Origin: Trichuris trichiura
Taxonomy: Eukaryota > Nematoda > Enoplea > Trichinellida > Trichuridae
Length of the DNA: 64,000 bases
Assembly (NCBI GenBank): GCA_037903355.1
Contig: JBAJFE010000009.1
Location: 1 to 64,000, forward strand
Direction of reading: 5' to 3'
The translations under genes were made by a program, and so were the position numbers. Position 1 is the stretch's first letter, and every line of letters begins with the position of its first letter. Below, one piece after another: positions 56,841 through 64,000 of the stretch. The notes beneath the pieces are model-generated. The model saw only the letters and a program-made list of their open reading frames with translations. It made no database searches and was not told the origin of the DNA.

Positions 56841-59800
56841 GCGGAGAACTATTCTTATATCAGAACGTGTATATTAATATTAATACTACCAGGATAAATC
56901 AGCTGTACATGCTGCACGGCATGAACTTTAAAGTTCTCTGTTCTACAGAGATGTTCACGCGGTACTCCACGCGCACGTTGCTTTGAGTTACATAAGCAAA
57001 TTGCAGCTTCCTCTAAGATAGTCTGAATTTATGACTCCGTTTCTTTGTAAAGCACGCGAAGAGGTGCAACTGCAACTGAGAAAAAGAATCTCATGACTTA
57101 ATGTCAATACCAAAAGAATTGCAGAGCTAACAGAAAGGATACAAAAGTGTAGACATAAGCTCTACCACTTCAAAACAAATATGTTAACATGCCTATTTTT
57201 GAAACTCTTAAGGTAGTCTTGTTCTATCGGCCGCATTTCATTATAGCAATGATTATTGCATGGATATTTAAAATGCATAAGTCTAGTGGCAGGACCAGAA
57301 GGATGGATTGATGTCCGGTATCATTATTGAGCAAAAGCGACCTACTGGCACCCCGTTAGAAATTTTGGTCTTACATGAGCTTCCTGGCAATGAACATTAG
57401 CTTAATTTCCTTGGGTGAATGGATTGAACATTAATTTTTATTGAAATGACTTTTCTTTAGTGATGCAGTTTTACCTTTAAATGGTTCGCTGAAGAAAGAA
57501 ATTACCAACTGATTGTGCAGTCTCAATTATACAAGTCAGCCTGTATACCAGTAATTTTCTAAAAATTATTAAACCAATAAACAAACCGCACTTGTTAAGT
57601 AGAAACCTTAAAACCATTTATTTGTTTAAGCGAAAATGTCCTGGGCTGAAATGCCAGCCGCTTTGGGGGATATGTGAAGCGAACACTGAAGAAAAAATAA
57701 CTTTCTACAGTTTACGCAGTTTGTACCCTTTCAAAGTTATTAGCTATTAATGCACACCATCCGACCAATTAAGTTATGCGCTGAGTAATTCTATACTGTT
57801 CTTCAGACAACTTTTCCGTTTCCGTGACCGTCTAAAACCGAGTGCCCTATGAGCAGTTTGAATTGATCATCCATTTCGTCGTTGAGCCCTTGCGTAGTTC
57901 AATTACAGTCACCTACCAAAGCGGGAAAAGCTGTGAATAAGAAACCCTATGAAAATAACGAATCGCGTTATAGGACCCATTGTATTCATGTACTGAATAT
58001 TCTGTATTTCTTTTTTTCATGCTACGTAACGAGCATCCTGCAATGTATTGAGCCGGTAGAACTGGAACAAAGCGATCCTACAGTATAAAAGTTTTGGCAC
58101 TGAGAAATTGACATTTTGGATAAACGGCTGTCACGATGTCCATTAGATAGGGACTTAGACGAACTGAAGACACAGTTTGGAAAAGAGAGAACAAACAAAG
58201 CTGATTGGCATGGACTTTATACTGTAGCAAATGACCATGGTTCGTGCCTCGGAAAGCTTTCCATCTGTCACTGTGCCGGGTTGATACATACTACGCGGCT
58301 TAAAGGGATTGACCAAAGGCAGAAGGGGCGAATTTATTACAAGGCGCAGCACGTAGCATCGGGTGTTTGCATGCTCAAACAATCTTATGACTGAAACTAA
58401 GCTTTGGATTCCCTAGGGCATTCCCAAGCAAGTTCACTATTAGCCTCCCTTTGACTCCGCAGCGCCAACACAAGTCAGACAGATGGACCTAAGGAGAATT
58501 GTAGGTTCTGGTTTAGCGTTTGGTGGAAAGTAAGTACCTTTTAACACCAGAATATGCCCTGAAGGTTTCTGAAAACGTGCCTTGGAGATAATCGACTATT
58601 TGCCGTATTATCCAGACATTTTTCTTTCAGCATATCACCTCTTCCAGTCTCTCAAAAAGTACTCCGTTAAGAAAAGGATTTAAACTCGACTAGGTTAGGA
58701 TGCGTTCAGCGTTTTTCAGGCCAATCCTCTCTTCTTCTAAAACGATGGAATCATAGGCGTCCCCAGGTGCAAAAGGTTACAGCAAAAGGTGCAATATGAA
58801 TCGATCGGTGATCGATTGACATTTTCTTGTAGTAAAGTTCGATTAAAAGTCCAGCTGCTTTATTGTAGTGAAATTAAGTAATTTTAAAGCTAAGCTGGAA
58901 ATACTGTGAAGCTTTTGATTCAACCAATAATTTCACTGCTTAAACCAAAGAGAGTAGGTTCAAAAATACTGTGGGAAGAGCAGCGCGTAGGGAAAAAATC
59001 GTGTGGGTGAAACGAAAATGAAAACCATGCTGCCCCACTAGCCTTGTTTCATGAATAATGCGCCAACATTCCTGGCTGTCTCTGCGGCTGCAGAATAACC
59101 GAGCCACCTACAGCAGACTCATGAACAATGCGCAACGCAAAGGTTACGTCAGGGAATCATGTTTCTCCTGTCTTTTGTATTCCAGCATAAATTAGTCCTT
59201 ACACGTTGTCGTTGCTCATTATTACGTTGAAAATTTAAGCAAGCGATGTCACGGCTGACGTTCTTTATAAATAACGCACGTTTGTTTCTTCTGCCTTTCT
59301 GGATGGAAAAATGATGGATAGGGATACTTCAACAAAAAGGGTGTCAGAAAAATGAAAGCGATGGAATTGGTTCAAAGGGTGTTGGCGAGCTCCTAGCTTT
59401 CAAAAGAGACAGTGGCAGACCAGAGTTTGCACTGAGAAGAAATACAAGCATACGCTATGCGAAATGTAAGCATCTCCTCTTCGCTCTGGGTGAGAAGTAC
59501 ACGCAAGAAGCGTTTTTATGGATGAATTGTCAGGAAAACAGTTTTTTTCTGGCGGAAGCAATATCAATCAAAGAATTGGCGAAATGATCAGCACTAAAGT
59601 TTCTATTCAGCTGTACGAAAAGCCAAACTTGAAAGCTCAAATTCCTATTGATACGTTTCCTGTCAGTGAACAACTTTGATTGAAGCGTTCAACGTAAACG
59701 CAACGTTATCGATAAAGCAGTATTACGTGCAAAAATGTCTCACCCTTTATTTTCACATGATCTGTAAGCCATGGCATGTTAATAAGAACTGTTGATAGAC

Positions 59801-60370
59801 GTGGAGAAACTGGCGTTCTAAGATTTATAGACGGCTTGATCCTGTTCACGTTCTGGTTCCCTCAATCAAAAAACAACTTTCCCGCTACTATTCATAACTC
59901 AATATAATTACCAACAGCAAATCGCCCTTCGCAAAAAACTCAAAAATTTAAGTAAGCCTTTTATTAGACTTTCTGTCAAACCATGTCCAGGCATAGTGAG
60001 CTGAATAAGAAGTTAGCGAAAACCTAGCAGCCTGTTTTGGTGAACATGCATTGTTTGCATATTTTAGCACTGCGCAAATGCAGATAAAACTACGTATGAA
60101 AGGGAACTGTGATTGACAGAAGGACCAACGGCACAGAAAGGTGAAAAAATTCAATACAATGCTGAATTCACGTTTCTGATGTTGATGACATCAAGCAAAC
60201 AATAAAACCAAAATAGTTTGGGAGATAAAGATAACTGCAAGCCAGTTCACTGATGAACTAGTGGCCAGAGAAGAACATCCTTTCACAGTTCACTGTACAA
60301 CGCAGTTTTCACCCCTATGATCAGATCAAAGACAAAGAACCAAAAACTATACATGAAAACATTTTTATTC
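56841..60370. other. Gene-poor stretch
   Basis: Weak open frames occur at 57882-58088 and 58116-58394 (+). Coding-like pieces with possible splice signals occur at 59380-59690 (+, including NLKAQIPIDTFPVSEQL before a TGA). None could be joined into a supported gene. No repeat of the families described here was noticed. Confidence 0.4.
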
Positions 60371-60371
60371 C

Positions 60372-60625
60372 TTATCTGTCACGAGTTGTACCGTACCTAA
60401 ATACGCTTACAAAAAATCTATGCTTCATAATTCATACCAGTTACCTTCCCTGATATGAGAATACGGCTTTGACAGTTAACGCGGAATCGAACGCGTTAGT
60501 TTTGCTTAGAATATCGCCATCCGTTCGCTGAACAGACCCTGTGTCACTTATATGCCTTGAATGCCACGAATTAAGCCATGTTTCTTGATGAACGAAGCAA
60601 TTATACGCCTTTACGATAGGTACAA
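60372..60625 (-). CDS. 3' end of an unidentified gene
   Basis: Exon 60445-60625 (frame KVVPIVKAYNCFVHQETW... to FSYQG, donor GTAACT) joins in phase to the terminal exon 60372-60396 (ending TTRDR, TAA). AATAAA on the - strand (60364-60369) follows the stop by two bases, strong support for a real gene end. There is no ATG in the first exon, so more exons lie upstream. No domain recognised. Another terminal exon of the same strand begins only 46 bases upstream (60671-60810), which is odd. Confidence 0.5.
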
Positions 60626-60670
60626 CTTTCAAATCGAATTATTTTGAACGAGCAGCATATTTCTGAAGGT

Positions 60671-60810
60671 TTACTCTGATTTTTTCTCAGTTGCTATTCG
60701 TTGTCTATCTTCAGCCTCTCCATACTCCCAAATCAAACGCTTTGTCAACAGATGGATGAAATTTATAATCAGACTATGCAGATTCCTTAAGCAATGTTCA
60801 TCTTTACCTT
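60671..60810 (-). CDS. Terminal exon of an unidentified gene
   Basis: After the acceptor TTATTCAG (ending 60811) a 45-codon frame ends with TAA at 60671-60673. It reads HSLIINFIHLLTKRLIWEYG followed by a charged tail (EAEDRQRIATEKKSE), a helix-prone sequence. Upstream exons were not resolved; a coding-like piece with donor GTAAAT (DEARKAVRRDLHQCF) lies near 61385-61340. Family not recognised. Confidence 0.4.
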
Positions 60811-61437
60811 CTGAATAAAGCATCGCGAAGATATCAGCGATCAGTTAGGCGAAAAGCGCAAAAACAAGATAAAATCACGTTAACAAAGCAGCATTTGTAG
60901 CAACACCAAGTTCGGACAATATTGCTTGTTGCTATTTTGACTGAGCGTTCTGCCGCCCTTCATAACAGTTTTTGGAAAACTAATGAGCAAAGCGTTAACT
61001 TCTCAAATGCCTTCTTCATCTTTCAACATTCAATCCATGTTGAGTGAAGACATTGGTCAAAACTAAAGAAGAATGACCAATTGCCAGTTGCATCGCAGAT
61101 TGATAAAAATGTAGGAAACTAAGTTAAGACTTCTAACGAACATGGAACCACAAGAAATGATTTTGCACCTTTACCAGCGTAAAAAATGGTAAACAGTAGC
61201 AAACGCATGAAAGAATGCACTTCTGGAAACTTCGTGTTCAGATGAAGGTGGCTTTGGTCCTTTTACTGTTTGAACAAATTGTCACGAGTGTTAAAATTAA
61301 GAAAAATTTACAATGGATACAATTGTCGTCATTTACCTAAAGCATTGATGCAGATCTCGCCTTACTGCTTTTCTTGCTTCATCGTTTCCATTTTACTCAT
61401 ATCATTCATCTAATTCTAAAAATTCAATATAATTCAC

Positions 61438-61586
61438 ACTAGTATTTTAAAAGACAGGATGTCTTTAACAGGCTTGAATAGTTTCATAGTAGATCTTCAG
61501 ATTCACGGGTTTTGAAGTTTACTTACAGATACATCCAACAGGCCGAACCCGTGAATCTGAAGATCTACTATGAAACTAGTATTTTA
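61438..61586 (-). mobile_element. Foldback insertion with perfect 12 bp direct flanks
   Basis: ACTAGTATTTTA stands at 61438-61449 and 61575-61586. Between them: the tail AAGACAGGATGTCTTTAACA (inverse of that at 19041-19068), then arms GTTTCATAGTAGATCTTCAG and its exact complement ending CTACTATGAAAC, with AACCCGTGAATCTGAAGATC in the right arm. It is the same family as 18876-19084 in the opposite orientation, younger-looking because the arm ends are perfect. Confidence 0.8.
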
Positions 61587-64000
61587 CTACATAAAGTCGA
61601 CAACACCATATTTTGACTTTTTCTAAGTTTTATCTTTCACTGTGCACTGATGAATATGAGGAGCTCACTTTCCTGTTTAGTCGCGTTTTCACGGTCCCTG
61701 AAAACTCTCTTGTTCTATCTCATTTCGTGCATTGATGAAGAGAAAAAATGGATCGTGAAATCTCAATTTCAAAAATCCAAACAACCGAACGATTTGTATC
61801 TGTGCACTGTGCACATAATGCATCTATAATTGCGCGGATTCATTTACTGATTGGCACTTATTTTAAATTTTAGGCACTGTCTTCTGTCAGCGTGGGAACA
61901 GAAGATAGACGACGACGTTTAAGAATCCATTCCCCTCGCCAGACGGGAGTTTCTGCCTCAACATTTCGCTAAATTCACAGCACCATTTCGGGTGCTTCCA
62001 AAGTAATCATGAACAAAGAATGCCTTCCGCGCTGACGGTAAGGTGCAGCAGTTTAAACTAACGCAGCGTCAGCGTTTGCGCTCTCACTGTGTCATACCGT
62101 TTTGGTTTGTTTACACACTGCCTTAAACTTCAACACGCTGCGTCAAGTTTAAAGCTTGCAAACTTTCGCAGTTTACCAAGTTTAATGGCTGGACAATGGT
62201 TTCTTCCGAGCCTTCTCTGCGACGTTAACTTCCATGTAACACCAACACACTTTTCCCGGTTCATTTTATCCACTGAAAACTTCTGCCGTATCATTAATTT
62301 TCCCGCCCAGTTGTAACCTGTTCATTCCTACAGCGGTCGTAAACAGCTTGGTAGGTCAACAATTCTTGTGCCTAATTTGCAGCGCTTCCCTTCAGCAATA
62401 GTCGCTGAACAGCGGTATGCTGAAATAATTTGCATATTATGCTAACATGAACACGTTAACACAGAAAATTATATACGACAATTCCTTTTTAGAGCACCAC
62501 CGTTGACGCTGCGTGAACACAGTTTCAAACAATCACTTGGCCTACTAAATCAGTAAGCTCAACAACTCGCTTGCATTGTTTGATAAGCGTATTCGTTTCT
62601 TATTGACCTAAACGAAAAGCTAATAGCTTTAATTATTGCTTACTTTATATTATAGCTTAGCTTTTCTTATACGTTAACTGCCAAATTTATGGATTACTAT
62701 ACAAACTTTTCGCCTTATAAGTGCATACCTATTCGAGATGGGTTTTGTTGACAAAAATAATCTGCTTAATTCAAGCGACAGATCACAGCTTAAAAGGCAA
62801 ACATGCAGCAGGCGCGCGAAATTTAAAATTAGCCCAGGTGGACTGAACTAAACGGCTGCCATTTAGAGCACTATATGATAATGAAAAACTTTGCTAACAT
62901 CGTCATAGTCTTTCGTTATAACTGTAAGCGAAGGACTAGCAGCTGCTTAAGTATTTGACCTTGCGTACAGTTTATGGTGTGGACGAACTTTCGCTTTGAC
63001 GACTACACCCATTCACAAGCATGTCCTCACGTAGCAAGTGAATTCATACAGCCATGCACTTTACTTTTTCAAACCCGTTCAAGCTAACTAGTGAAGCGAT
63101 TTCTCCTTTCACTCAACAGGTTGTCCTTCACCAGTTGTACTTTTAAGGTTTCTACACGACGTACGACCACGAGAAAACTTTCTGATATTCGTACTATCTG
63201 ATTTGTTAAAAGAAAGAAATTACTATAGCTACGACGATGCGTCATTTAGTAACATTAAACTAACCGCAGTAGCGATTAAGCATAATGAACTCGACGCAAA
63301 GCTCTCTTAACAATAATACAGCGCACCCAATTTTGTTGTGACGAAGTTTTCAAGACAAGGTGTGACCTGAGAGCTTCGTCAATGAAACATGTTCAAGCGA
63401 TTGAACAGTTTACATACACATACGCAATTAAAACGCGCCCCCTAACTTTTTCAATTACATGCACATAAACGCTTGCAACAGGCTCCTGAATCATTGAGCC
63501 CCATGTTTGAAATGGACGATTCATACAGGATTTGAAAAGTGGCTCGAAGTGTTTGTCTACTTTTGCATCTCCTTATTTTCTTTTCCCTAAGGGGCAACCT
63601 TGAAAGTTAGCGGGAAGAACAGCCACACGTTAGTCTACACTAGTTGTGTAGACGGCCGGCCACATGCAGCAGTGAAGAAACGGAGTCATATTTAGATAAG
63701 TTCAGGCCTGCTACTGATATGTTTGAAAAGATGAGAGCAAAAGTAGCCCATACAAAAGTTCAAGCAAACAGATTTTAAATATTGGTCGGCCACTGCAAAA
63801 AATAGGTTATCTGAAAATTTTTGGAAAACTTAAACCCACTTACGAAAAGCAGTTAGTTTTATTGAAGCAAGAAACAATCGAAGTTTTGCTGTAATTCATC
63901 AACATTTTAATATAGGTACCTTAACCTTTCGTATTAACGTTTTAAGGATTCCTTTTGATGAAATGCATGTAGTACTAGCGCAACGATTTACCTACTTGAT
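61587..64000. other. No supported gene
   Basis: AT-rich sequence with only short chance frames (for example 62089-62316). No repeat of the families described here was noticed. Confidence 0.4.

Noticed and set aside
1..64000. tRNA, rRNA, CRISPR array or bacterial operon features
   Set aside because: No tRNA B-box with matching A-box, rRNA-like stretch or regularly spaced repeat array was seen, and the gene structure is eukaryotic.

Overview
This is animal nuclear DNA: AT-rich, with intron-rich genes spliced at GT-AG sites, many introns of only 45-70 bases, and AATAAA signals close to stop codons. The compact introns, gene families and repeats suggest a nematode, perhaps a Trichinellida-type (clade I) worm. 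That placement is inference; no rRNA or marker gene is present. Exon models were built by hand from reading frame, splice sites, phase agreement and homology.

Layout. 1-4173 has no supported gene but holds a hammerhead-like repeat. 4176-5158 is a complete-ended but internally deleted Tigger/pogo transposon flanked by TA. 6369-9422 (-) and 11719-13947 (+) are two divergently arranged M17 leucine aminopeptidase genes with nearly identical exon structure; the second carries a mitochondrial-type leader. 14405-17400 holds a small (+) terminal exon and the 3' end of an unidentified (-) gene. 18583-19084 has two foldback insertions with 12-13 bp direct flanks. 19105-19626 (-) is a small secreted protein. 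21249-21709 (+) is a disordered hypothetical protein. 25036-29723 (+) is a 12-TM Dispatched/Patched-like RND protein whose tail exon is disturbed by a tandem duplication.

31383-48627 (-) is a long LMO7/LIMCH1-type gene: part of a CH domain, a W-rich DUF4757-like segment, PDZ and a C-terminal LIM domain, 5' end unresolved. Its introns host foldback repeats and an antisense decayed coding remnant (46528-47870). 49979-50362 and 52404-52899 (-) are unidentified coding segments. 52950-54330 looks like decayed coding DNA. 54330-64000 is mostly gene-poor, with repeats and two unidentified (-) 3' terminal exon sets at 60372-60810.

The most interesting signal is a dispersed repeat family whose conserved core reads CTGANGA - short hairpin - GAAA, the signature of a hammerhead ribozyme, often inside near-palindromic elements. 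Three other foldback insertions have perfect 12-13 bp direct flanks. This resembles ribozyme-bearing non-autonomous retroelements (Penelope-like or retrozyme-like), but activity and mobilisation are untested inference.
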